Shown here: positions 1 through 9,487 of the stretch, in pieces
How the letters are laid out: each line of letters starts with the position of its first letter
How positions within the stretch are numbered: position 1 is the first letter of the stretch
Assembly: GCA_014281115.1 (NCBI GenBank)
Contig: JACONQ010000005.1
Coordinates: forward strand, 186,001-250,000
From: Laburnicola sp. R22_1
Lineage: Eukaryota; Ascomycota; Dothideomycetes; Pleosporales; Didymosphaeriaceae
Length of the DNA: 64,000 nucleotides
Direction: 5' to 3'
Translations under genes and position numbers: made by a program
Notes under the pieces: model-generated
Told to the model about the DNA's origin: nothing
Database searches by the model: none
What the model saw: the letters and a program-made list of their open reading frames with translations, nothing else

Positions 1-784
1 TGGTTCTTCGCGAGGGCTGGTTCGCGCTAGAAATAAGAGGGCCGACAGGATATGGGAACGTGCAGATACGGGGTGTCATGCCTGCTGGGCAAACTCCACA
101 CTTCGTGGCACTAGGAGTAGAGGTGAGGAATTTTCCTCCACCAGACGGACTCCGCATTGGTTCTTAAAAATTTGGGATGTATAGCCAAGACGCTGATCTC
201 GTGGGAAAGGTGGTTCGAGCGACGAGCCTGGCCACTTCTCTGGTGCAGGTTAACGACCGTTCGTGGTCGAGGTGCAATACGAGGATTGCTTAGCAACGGC
301 CAAGACAAGCTGCGTACTCCGGTCTCGACCGACACCTATAGGCACTTTATAGTCAGATCACATAATTAAGAGAAAATTGTTTAATTTTAAAATCAACTTA
401 GTTAAAATGCCTTTTTTTTCTTTTCTTATAGCTATTATACACGCTCTTTTTAATTACTAAGCAGGGGGCTCTGCTTTTTTTGTCATGTTATTTGAGATGA
501 AAGCCTTTGTCGTTCTACCCCTAGGTAGATAATTTAACAACACACATAAAAAATTATAGCTAGATTTTCTTTTACTATAGTATAGTTATAAAATACAGCT
601 TTATTTATAAAAAAACCTGCGTACTTAGGTATGCCAAACAATTCGTATTTCTGCCTTGTAGAATAGGGGGAGACTGGGGTATACGTCATCGGAAGCCTCG
701 ATGAATGATAAGTAGTGACCAAGTTGTCTGAGTTTGCACACCGGTCGCGCCAGTTTGTGCCGCGTCGCCTGTCCACCGAACAAG
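1..784. other. Intergenic left edge of window
   Basis: No credible coding region. The open frames on either strand are short and resemble nothing I recognise. Bases 1-360 have mixed composition. Bases 361-660 turn abruptly AT-rich. The last ~120 bases should contain the promoter and 5' leader of the oxidase gene that follows. Confidence 0.6.
361..660. other. AT-rich tract
   Basis: About 300 bases dominated by A and T with T-runs and TATA-like strings, in sharp contrast to the balanced composition on both sides. It has no open frame of note and no terminal repeats that I could see. It could be a decayed, RIP-mutated repeat relic or simply AT-rich promoter sequence. Confidence 0.4.
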
Positions 785-2323
785 ATGTTATCCTTTCTCG
801 TTCTCACGGCGCTGTTGCTCTTCGCCCGCTTCGCACATGCCGACACTTGTTCCGAAGTCGAAGCTCTCCACTACATCGACGTAACCCGCGCCCTCGACCT
901 CGCCTACATCGAAGAACAAACGCAATACTGGTCTACGTCGTGCTCGGCTCTGCGCCCTTCATGCATCATCTTTCCCAAGTCGGCAGAAGAAGTCTCCACT
1001 GTAGTCAAGATCCTCGCAGCTACTAACGAAAAATTCGCCGTAAAGTCAGGTGGCCACAATCCGAACAATGGCTTTTCGAGCGTAGCTGGTGGGCCTTTGA
1101 TTGTCACGGAACATTTGGACCAGGCCATCGTGAACCAGGCCACTGGCGTTATTGATGTCGGGCCGGGTAATCGGCTGGACGGTATAGCGGCGAAGCTACA
1201 AGGAAGTGGATGGACATTTGTCGGTGGAAGAATTGGGAACACGGGTGTAGGCGGCCTGGTGCTTGGTGGAGGCTTGTCGTACATGTCGGCGCAGTATGGC
1301 TGGGCTGCAAGCCTTGTCCTCGAGTATGAGATCGTTTTCGCAAACGGGACTATTGGTCGTATCGACAAGGATAATCATCCAGACCTTTTCAAGGCTTTGA
1401 AAGGTGGGGGGAACAACTTCGGCATAGTGACGAACTATAGGTAAGCTCATGCTCACAACCGGTAATTGGAACATGGTCTGAAGATATACAGGCTACAGGG
1501 ACAGCGACAAGGGGACATTTGGGGAGGAAACTTGGTATACCTCCGGACGCCAGACAAAGACCAGAAACTGCTCAAAGCAGTGCGTGACTTCACAGAGTAC
1601 AACACCGACCCAAAGGCAGCCGTCATCGTGACTGCTGAGCGCACAAACCTCAACGTCGTCGACTCGTGGATCCTCTTCCTCTTCTACGATGGACCGTCTC
1701 CACCCGCAGGAATGTTCGCAAACTTTACGGATGTAAACCCGCTGTTGGACACCACGAGGACGCGCACGTACGCGGACTTGATGGCACTGAGCAACTGGGT
1801 TGTTCTCAAAGGCGAGGTAGTCGATATCGCCACAGAAACCGTACCGATTCCCTCTTCAGAGGACGTCGGAAAAGTCATGTTCGATTTGCATAACCACTGG
1901 CGTAACATAGTTGATACCACAATGCTCGAGCCCGGCATCGTCGCATCCATTGCCTGGCAGCCATTTCCCAAGGCGATCGCACGCGAAGCACGAAAGCGCA
2001 GCCCGGACCTCATCGAAGCGGACGATTCTGTCGATCAAATCATCATCGAGATGAACTATGCGTTTATGCTGCAGCCGAGCTACGACAGGATGGCCGACAC
2101 AATGGAAGCGACGTATAGCGGCGTTCGGGAAAGAGTCGTCGCGTGGCAGGCAGACGGAACGCTGCCGCAAGCTTACAGTCCGATTTTCATGAACTATGGC
2201 TTCTTCCGACAGGATTACTTTGGTAGGTTGAAGCCGGAAAATAGGGCGCTGGCCAGAAGGGTGCAGGAGGCGGTGGATCCAAACGGGCTCTTCAGGACAA
2301 GGACTGGGGGTTGGAGACCTTGA
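785..2323 (+). CDS. Secreted FAD-linked oxidase (BBE/PCMH-type)
   Basis: Two exons, 785-1440 and 1492-2323, give 495 residues. The 51-nt intron starts GTAAGC and ends ACAG, and joining restores the frame through an Arg codon. The first ~19 residues (MLSFLVLTALLLFARFAHA) look like a signal peptide, so the enzyme is probably extracellular or secretory. Residues ~55-230 form a PCMH-type FAD domain. The SGGHNP motif puts a histidine at residue 91, the expected site of covalent 8-alpha FAD attachment. The second covalent residue found in bicovalent relatives (a Cys before the GVGG loop) is absent: the sequence there is GGRIGNTGVGG. The C-terminus ends in VDPNGLFRTRTGGW, typical of the family. Members oxidise sugars, alcohols or secondary-metabolite intermediates; the substrate here cannot be read from sequence. 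Upstream in-frame codons exist to 734, but the signal peptide favours the ATG at 785. Confidence 0.85.
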
Positions 2324-3799
2324 AAAGAGTGTGCGATGACCGTAGAATACGTCATACACTGCTATCTTTTCTTTCTTGAATAAGTACACATCGTGAGGTT
2401 GTGTGGGTTCGCTTCGATGGTCATGTCAGGTGGGAGGGGTAGGATTATACAGTCGGTGCTAAACTTCTTAATGCATAGTCGCGGTATACATGTACGCTTT
2501 GAAGAAACATGAGCGATCCTGCTTTTTGAATCGATTTCCAACGGCAGGTGGTTTATTCAGAGAAACCCCATCCTCTGCTTCACGAAAATGGACGTCTTTG
2601 AGCGAAACGTCCACTCCGGCTCATTGCCGGTCGTCAATTAGATCCCAGACTTTGAAGGTGCGCCGACGGACATACATGTGACAATCAACATGTTAGTTGA
2701 TGAGGAAGCAACAAAAACCTACTTCACTAAAGAATCCACCCACACCCCAAGGGAGCGGACAGAGACTGACATCTGTTACCTAGATGTTACGAAGATTGAT
2801 GCTGTACGAAGGGTATTGGCATGTGTTTTCGAAAGGCATGATCCCGCATCTGCGAGTTCCTTGAGGGTTACGAAGAGTTATGGCTCGATTACGAAAGTGT
2901 AGGAAGCCGGGATTCAACCTTTACCTGAACGAGTAGCAGATTGCTGATGAATTTTCGGGATTTCAAAGTAAAGATGTAGAAACAAAAACTCAGACGTCCA
3001 CGTCATCGCTCACAACCACCCACTCCGATATTGCAGCTTCCTCATTTTTCTCTCCATCCTCAGAGTTGTCAATATCGCGAGATAAAGCACTCTTAACTAT
3101 AAGGAATAGGGCTATACACCGTTCCGTCATTACAACCAAAAAAAAGTGCGAATAATCAGCCAACGGTTGACTCGCGTGTGGAACAGTACACATATGCCTT
3201 ACACTAATCATATACGGATTCAACCACCAGAGAAAAATGACGGCGAGGTGCGTTGTAACAGCCGAGTAACGATTTCAGATAAGTGGGGTATTGTCTATGC
3301 CCAGCATTTTGGTGGGCCCGGGACAAATAGTTGTAAAAGAGAAAATGGAGTTGGATGGTCAGTAAGAAATTGGGATGGCTGGCATGGTGGCTGTTTGGGG
3401 TTGACAAATGCTAAGGCCGGTCAAATTCCACGGGAAGGGACAAAGGTAAATTCGGAAGCACTACAGGGTTTGTTATACTTGCGCCTCCTCCGATTTATTA
3501 TGTAGGTTGCACGATCTTGCTCTCAAATTCGAATTACGCAGTTGAAAAACTCCGAGGGCGATGCTTTAGAGTAGCTACCGGGTTGTTATTACTACATAGG
3601 TATATAGGTATCTAATATATGGCCAGGTGCCAATTTGGAGAAAGTTCCATGGTGAGAGGGTTGGCCATTTAGTGAAAGTATGTGCGCTAAGAAGTGAAGA
3701 ACAGGAGGGATTCCGATTCTAGCGATGGTTCCGGCACTGCTCAACCCCAGAAGATAATGAGCGAGATGTGCAAAACATACCTTGAAACCTCCATTGAAA
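2324..3799. other. Intergenic, 1.5 kb
   Basis: Several open frames of 60-120 codons occur here, but none shows a recognisable domain, sensible composition or splice partners. I see no RNA gene or repeat. It should contain the 3' end of the oxidase transcript and, at its right edge, the 3' end of the minus-strand LysM gene. Confidence 0.5.
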
Positions 3800-4527
3800 T
3801 CAGTTCGGAATGCAATACTTGTGTCCCACCACTAGATTACCACAATTCGCCCGATCGACTGACGGATTCATGTCGTAAAACTTGTTCAATTTGTCCCAGT
3901 TGCCGTATCCGCCGACTAGATCCCAGCACGTCTGACCGGGGGTCACCGGACCAGACAAATAGCCTCCAGGGCAAGGAGTAGTGGTGTCCGGCTTGGGAGG
4001 AATAGCAGTGCAATAAGTGCATCCGATCTTGAGGTTATTGCACGATGGATAGTTGATTCTGCCGTGGTTGAGACAGAAGAAGCGGTTCATTTGGTTCCAG
4101 TCTCCGCCACCAGGTTGGCCGATGAGAGCCCAACACGTGTCGCCGGAGACAACTGTCCTGGACTCGGCGCAGCCTGGAGTGAGCTCTGGACATTGTCCAG
4201 GTACGCCACACACGCGGGTGCAATAGGAGCATCCAGCGATCATGTTGGTGCAGCCGGCATTGATGGTAGGATTCTGTGCTGTGAACTGCGAGAGCGGGAT
4301 GCCGGCATTTTGGGCAACGCTCGTGCATGTTTCGCCAGGGTTGACAAGATGAAACTCGCAGCAGGACACAGGAGTGGCAGGGCAGTCCGGGCCGACGAAG
4401 GCCGCGCAGTTTGTTTGGCGCACAACTACGGATCCAGCCTAGAGTATTTTAGTATATCAAAGGAAGACTGAGAGGAGAGAACGCATACAGCAATGCTAAA
4501 GAGGCTTGCGATGATGATAAACTTCAT
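3800..4527 (-). CDS. Secreted LysM-domain protein (candidate effector)
   Basis: Two exons on the minus strand, 4527-4489 and 4438-3800, give 225 residues. The 50-nt intron begins GTATGC, carries a TACTAA-like branch site and ends CTAG; joining is in phase. Exon 1 encodes only the start of the signal peptide (MKFIIIASLFSIA), and the second exon alone has no ATG, so the intron is needed. The mature protein is Cys-rich with three LysM-like modules of form VxxGxTC, at roughly residues 38-85, 100-155 and 165-222. Fungal secreted LysM proteins bind chitin or chitin oligomers, and those of plant pathogens can mask them from host immunity. Small size, a signal peptide and absence of any enzyme domain fit a LysM effector rather than a chitinase. 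The gene lies about 0.6 kb from a dead transposon. The host-interaction role is inference. Confidence 0.85.
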
Positions 4528-5149
4528 TTTGCTGGTGATGGTTTGAGTTCCTCTTCAAAAGATGGATTTTTGTGGAGTGCGGTAGATGTATTCAAGAAGA
4601 GTTAATGTTCCTTACCATCACTTCTCTTATGCTGTGCTTTTCGCAGCTGACAACCTGTCACCTGCTCTATACGGCGGCTGAAATGTCCTCTCTCGCATAT
4701 ACGAAGAAGCGGTCACCTTATATCAGCTCATACTTTTTAGAATGTGAACAGCGAATGAACAGATGCGATTCACTGAGCGTGGCTAGCGGTGTGCTAGAAT
4801 GAGGTGAGCGTGACTAGGGGTGTGCTATGAGGGTGTGCTATGAGGTGAGCGTGACCAGCGGCGTGCTATGAGGCGAGCGGGATATAACATCACGCCAGCC
4901 AGGGTTTCCACCCGATTCCTGCGTCAGGGTCAGCCTCAACATTTTGTTCTTCCAACAAGGTCCCTTTTGGTCAACGGATAGCACCTTTGCCAAGGCTGGC
5001 GGTAAACTTCACCTTCGATGCTGGAGTTTGAGGAAGGGGACGCGTTCCGCCGCTTACGCCTCTTCTCAGCGTCAGCGCTGTTCAAAGTAGAGCGTAAGTG
5101 TGATGGATGGAGCTGATCGTGAGATCTGCTATATAGCGCTATTACGTAA
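4528..5149. other. LysM promoter and spacer before transposon
   Basis: No coding potential. It contains the presumed promoter of the minus-strand LysM gene (4528 upward), a degenerate tandem repeat at 4774-4879, and unremarkable sequence up to the TA target site of the transposon at 5150-5151. Confidence 0.5.
4774..4879. repeat. Degenerate ~28-bp tandem repeat
   Basis: About three and a half diverged copies of a unit beginning TGAGCGTGAC and ending GTGCTATGAGG. One copy has an extra duplicated GTGTGCTATGAGG segment. It sits in the LysM gene's upstream region about 270 bp from the transposon end. No function is evident. Confidence 0.7.
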
Positions 5150-5151
5150 TA

Positions 5152-5197
5152 CCGTGCACGGACGCGCAACGCTCGGGGACGCGCAACGCCCGCCGAA
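5152..5197. repeat. Left TIR with internal duplication
   Basis: Matches the right TIR (7234-7262) except for a 17-bp insertion, CTCGGGGACGCGCAACG, which largely duplicates the neighbouring GGACGCGCAACG block. The outermost ten bases, CCGTGCACGG, are themselves palindromic. Confidence 0.85.
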
Positions 5198-5249
5198 CAC
5201 CAAAACCCTAGACAAAACCCAAACTTCAACACCTCATAACTCCACCACT

Positions 5250-7127
5250 ATGGCTCCAATCGATGATGCGATCGCAGCAATCGAAGCGCTCGAACTAGGA
5301 GAACAGTTCTTATACCAGATAATTGCTGACCAGTTCCATGTGAACCGAAGTACACTAAGCCGAAGACACCGAGGCTGTCAGCGCCCACGGGCAGCCAAAG
5401 AACGCGATCAACAAAACCTCAGCCAATAACAAGAGTTAGAGCTCGTACACTATATTGAAGACCTTACAAAAAGAGGGCTGCCTCCTACGAGAGAGATGAT
5501 ACAAAATTTCGCATCCCAGATAGCCAACAAGCGCGTGAGCGAGAGGTGGGTAACGCGCTTTCTTGACCGACACGGCCATCATCTCATCTCAAAATGGACA
5601 TCTGGAATTGACTCCCTCCGCCACAACGCTGATTCAAACGTCAAGTATAAGCTGTACTTTGACTTGCTACATCAGAAGATAAAGCAGTACGACATACAGC
5701 CGCGCCACACCTACAATATAGACAAGAAGGGCTTTATAATAGGTATAACAGGACGCTCAAAACGAGTGTTTAGCCGTTAGATATGGGAGCGCAAAGAGGT
5801 GCAAGCGTCACTCTAAGATAGTTCTCGAGAATGGATCACCCTCTTAGCAGCCGTCTGCGCTGATGGGGAGGCTCTGCCGCCAGGTCTTATCTATCAGTCG
5901 GCGAACAGCTCACTGCAGGCAGCTTGGGTGAACGCTATTAAAGCTGGGCAACACGACGTCTTTGTGGCTTCATCTCCATCTGGATGGACGAATAACGACG
6001 TTGGTTTGGCGTGGCTAGAGCAGGTTTTTGATCGCTGCACGAAGCAGAAAGCGCGTCGTGGGAGAGACTGGCGTCTCCTTTTACTTGACGGCCATGGCAG
6101 TCACCTCACAAAGGAGTTTATCAACTACTACAACTCCTATCGCATACTCCTAGCCGTACTTCCCCCTCACTCTACCCATACGCTTCAACCTCTCAACGTC
6201 GTCATGTTTAAACCTCTCTCCACCACCTACTCTAAGGAGCTCTCCACCCACCTCCAGAGGAGCCAAGGGCTAGTACCAGTCAAGAAGGGAGACTTCTTCC
6301 CGCTGTTCTGGGGAGCGTGGGAGACCTCCTTCAAGACAGAGACCATCCTCAAGTCCTTTGAAGCTGCTAGTATATGGCCTATGGACCTAGAGGTTATACT
6401 CAAACGCTTCGCGGACGATGCCTCAGAGCAGCAAAACAACGGTGAAGGACGGTCCTCAGCGCTTACCAACAATAACTGGCGCCAGATGGAGCGTCTCATA
6501 CGCTCTGCAGTAAAGGATACCACCGCAGAAGAGTCAAAGTCGCTCTCCCAAACGCTCCACAGACTCCAAGTACAAAACGAGCTGCTACACCATAAGAACG
6601 ATGGCTTAAGGGAGGCTCTTACTGCTAAGAAGAAGCACAAGAAGCGCGGCAAACCTCTTAACTTGCAGCAGCGCCAGGAGTACCACAGTGGTGCTGTCTT
6701 CTGGTCTCCGCGCAAGATCAGAGAGGCACGTGCACGAGAGACAGTGAAGCAGAGGGAAGAGCATAACGGGCAGCTTGCAAAGGCTAATAGGAAGGAGCTT
6801 CAAGCTGCTGCTAAGCTACTCCAAGAGCAGGAGGCAGAGGAGAGCCGTGTGGCGAGAGAGGCAGCCAAGGTGGTGAGGGAGGAGGAGAAGGCTAACAAGG
6901 CAGCTGAACGCGAGCGCCAGAAGGCAGCTCGCAACGCTAAAAAAGCTATACAACTGTCCTAAAAGGGCAAGCGCAAGGCCTCAAAAGCCTCTACTTAAGC
7001 CAACAAGCGTCAGAAACAACATAGTGCTGGTGCAGCTGCTAGGGAGGCATCACAGGCTGCACCAGCTGCCCCAGCTTTCATCACCCGCCGCGGCCGCAAC
7101 GTTACACTTCCTAGTAGATTTAGATAG
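5250..7127 (+). pseudogene. Pogo-like transposase, RIP-inactivated
   Basis: One frame from ATG 5250 to TAG 7125-7127 stays in register throughout (625 codons), interrupted by in-frame TAA/TAG at about 5427, 5778, 5814, 6960 and 6996. In context each fits a former CAA or CAG, i.e. C-to-T at CpA. The N-terminus has a psq-like helix-turn-helix and then a CENP-B-type HTH (VSERWVTRFLDRHGHH). The DDE_1 core follows: first Asp in TYNIDKKGF, second in LLLLDGHGSH. The third position reads LQPLNV where the family has LQPLDV, so the third catalytic Asp is now Asn (GAC to AAC, again RIP-type). A basic Lys/Ala/Glu-rich coiled tail ends GRNVTLPSRFR. The enzyme cannot be active as encoded. Confidence 0.9.
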
Positions 7128-7233
7128 TACAAATTAATCGCAAGCATCTAATTACTACTACTCTACAAAATCTTGTAATAATAACTATTATAGATAGCTT
7201 AATAACTTCATCTTTAAAGTGGTGAGCATGTTA

Positions 7234-7262
7234 TTCGGCGGGCGTTGCGCGTCCGTGCACGG
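7234..7262. repeat. Right TIR of first pogo-like element
   Basis: 29-bp inverse of the left end, without the left arm's duplicated block. Followed directly by TA, the target-site duplication. Confidence 0.88.
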
Positions 7263-7397
7263 TAGTATGTAAACAAACCGACGACCATGTTCGCGCAGTC
7301 AACACGAGAAGCACCCAAAGACGAAAAGGCCATGCAGAGTGCTCTCAAGAGAACACACTCACAATACTAACCCAATGTACATCCCTCCATGTATCCT

Positions 7398-7417
7398 GGA
7401 TCCATGGATCCATGGAT
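7398..7417. repeat. Palindromic GGATCCAT tandem
   Basis: Two and a half copies of GGATCCAT, itself part-palindromic, just upstream of the monooxygenase gene. A CACGTG E-box follows at about 7429-7434. A role in regulation is possible but unproven. Confidence 0.5.
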
Positions 7418-7558
7418 ACACCCCACCCACGTGATATAATGTGGGGCTCCTACCTCACCCACCCAACCCATGCATATCTACGCCTCCATACCAAACATCC
7501 AGCCCCCAGCACCATACATACCTCCTGCAGTCCGCACACCCAAGACAAGACTCCCCAT

Positions 7559-7641
7559 CTCTCCCCTCACCTTCTCTCCCCTCACCTTCTCTCCCCTCAC
7601 CTTCTCTCCCCTCACCTTCTCTCCCCTCACCTTCTCTCCCC
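7559..7641. repeat. 15-bp tandem repeat (CTCTCCCCTCACCTT)5
   Basis: Five perfect copies plus a partial sixth, ending 22 bp before the chosen ATG of the monooxygenase. The pyrimidine-rich strand matches the coding strand, so this is probably promoter or 5' leader sequence. Because 15 is a multiple of 3 it is also open in the gene's frame and would encode a PHLLS repeat if translation began at the upstream ATG (7412). Confidence 0.92.
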
Positions 7642-7663
7642 GCCCACCCATCACCCACCCATC

Positions 7664-9176
7664 ATGACCCCCTTCCCCTCTCCCTCTCCCTCCCCACCCC
7701 TCCCCCTCGCCATAATAGGCGGCGGCATCTCGGGCCTAACCCTCTCCCACGCCCTCACCACGCGCTCCATCCCCCACCAAATCTACGAATCCGCGCCCTC
7801 GTTCGCCGAAATCGGCGCTGGCATCGGCTTCCAAGCGCCCTTTGTGCGCACCATGGGGCTCGTTGCGCCGCGTGTCAGGGAGGCGTTTCTGAGGTGTAGT
7901 ACGCGCGAGGAAGATGGGGGGAAGTGGTTTGAGGTTAGGATTGGGGATGGGAGAGTTGTTGGGGGTGGGGGTTGTGAGAAGCGGGAGGATGGGGAGGATA
8001 CGGATGGCTTGGATGGCTTGGATGGCTTGGATGGCTTGGATGGCTTGGATGGCTTGGATGTGGACAGGGGGACGAAGAAGAAGAAAAAGAAGAAGAAGAA
8101 GAAGGAGGAGGAAATCCCTCTAGGAGAGACTATATTCGCTATCCCAGCCGCTAGGGAACCCGGACCCAGAGGCGGCGTGCACCGCGCGCATTTTCTAGAC
8201 GAGCTAGTGAAGCTCCTCCCACCGGGAATTGCGCAGTTTAACAAAAGACTCGTCGAAGTACGCGAGGCGGGGAACGGGGGCGAAGCAGAGCTGCTTTTTG
8301 CAGATGGGACGACAGCGAGACATTCGGCTGTTATAGGGTGCGATGGGATCAAAGCGCGGACAAGGGAGATAGTCCTCGGGAAAGAAGAAGCGCGGCCCGT
8401 GTTTTCGGGAAAGTATGCGTATAGGGGCGTTATTCCGATGGAGAAGGCGGTGGAGATTCTGGGCGACGAGGAAGAGCCTAGGTCGTCGCAGATGTACTGT
8501 GGGTATGGGGGGCACGTGCTCACGTTTCCGATTGCAAGGGGGACAATGGTCAATGGTAAGGCTTTCGTAGAACTTCTTCTTCTGTTTTCTTTTGTTCTAG
8601 CGATTGTTGATACAAAGGTCAGTGGTGGCGTTTCATTCCAAAACCGAATGGACAGACCCTGAATGGGTGGTTAAAACATCGCGAGAAGCCACGCTCGCCG
8701 ACTACGCCTCGTGGACGCCCAAGGTGAAATCCATCATGGCCCACATCGAAAAACCAGATATCTGGGCTCTCTTCAACCACGTCCCAGCACGCACTTTCTA
8801 CCTAACGCGGCCGCGCATATGCTTGCTTGGAGACGCGGCGCACGCTAGTACGCCGCACCAGGGATCGGGCGCGGGCATGGGCATCGAGGACTGCTACGTG
8901 CTGAGCGAGTTGCTGGGGGAGATGGCCAGCGCGGACGAGTTGGACAAGGTGTTTCGTGCGTACGAGGAGGTGAGGCGTCCGAGGACTCTGAGACTGGTTG
9001 AGACCAGTAGGGAGGCGGGCATGTTGTGGGATCTTGAGTGGCCCGAGGGTGATGATCTGGATGCTTTTGAACGGAATGCTTGCTCCAGGATGGATTGGAT
9101 ATGGCAGCACGACATCCAAGCAGATGTGGAACGGGCTCGAAGGCTAATGCGAGGTATCCCATCACCATCACTTTAA
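7664..9176 (+). CDS. FAD-dependent monooxygenase (salicylate hydroxylase-like)
   Basis: Exons 7664-8555 and 8623-9176 give 481 residues. The 67-nt intron runs from GTAAGG to GGTCAG and restores the conserved TMVNVVAFHSK stretch. Residues 19-24 (GGGISG) are the Rossmann nucleotide-binding motif. IGCDGIKAR is the DG motif, and CLLGDAAHASTPHQGSGAG near residue 364 is the GD/FAD-binding motif. This is a class A flavoprotein hydroxylase; relatives hydroxylate salicylate, other aromatics or polyketide intermediates with NAD(P)H and O2. Oddly, residues ~113-150 are an insertion of six Gly-Leu-Asp repeats followed by about ten lysines and glutamates, encoded by microsatellites. An upstream in-frame ATG at 7412 would add 84 low-complexity residues. 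I prefer 7664 because the FAD motif should be near the N-terminus. It converges on DNA ligase I with a 311-bp gap. Confidence 0.85.
8002..8055 (+). repeat. Coding 9-bp microsatellite (GGATGGCTT)6
   Basis: Six perfect copies inside the monooxygenase reading frame encode a Gly-Leu-Asp repeat. An AAG-rich run (about 8071-8112) encoding polylysine follows. Both lengths are multiples of three, so the frame survives. Confidence 0.95.
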
Positions 9177-9487
9177 TTCGATCCAGCCCATTAACAAATC
9201 TAAAATCGTAACGACTACCGTAAGCACACGTAAGATCGACAGACCTCTTTCCAGCAGCATTTGGAGGACGAATAGATTCATTGCGTACATAAAGTGGGGT
9301 TTAACCATGACCAGGCCGTACGCACGAACGGAAAAGGCAAATTCAAATAAACCATATCATTACAATATGTAGATTAGACCAAACCATGCACACAGACACA
9401 CAGTCCCTATCCTATCCCGTGCAAATGTATCCTAACCTAACGCCCAACCCGCACCTCCTGCCCAATCCACCCCCAAACCATATCCAC
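9177..9487. other. Convergent 3' intergenic spacer
   Basis: 311 bases between the stop codons of the monooxygenase (+) and DNA ligase I (-). It should hold both 3' UTRs. AATAAA-like strings occur near 9345-9360. No gene seen. Confidence 0.5.

Larger units (their letters stand above)
5152..7262 (+). mobile_element. Pogo/Fot-type DNA transposon, inactivated
   Basis: The element runs from CCGTGCACGG to its inverse and is flanked by TA on both sides (5150-5151 and 7263-7264), the target-site duplication of the Tc1/mariner-pogo superfamily. It is 2,111 bp long. The terminal inverted repeats are unequal: 29 bp on the right (7234-7262) and 46 bp on the left (5152-5197), because the left arm contains a 17-bp internal duplication. 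It carries one transposase reading frame, now broken by stops. Intact ends and target duplication suggest a complete insertion silenced later by point mutation, not a truncated fragment. Confidence 0.93.

Noticed and set aside
785..9176. Secondary-metabolite gene cluster (oxidase plus monooxygenase)
   Set aside because: No backbone synthase, transporter or regulator between them; they are separated by a LysM gene and a transposon, so shared pathway is unsupported.
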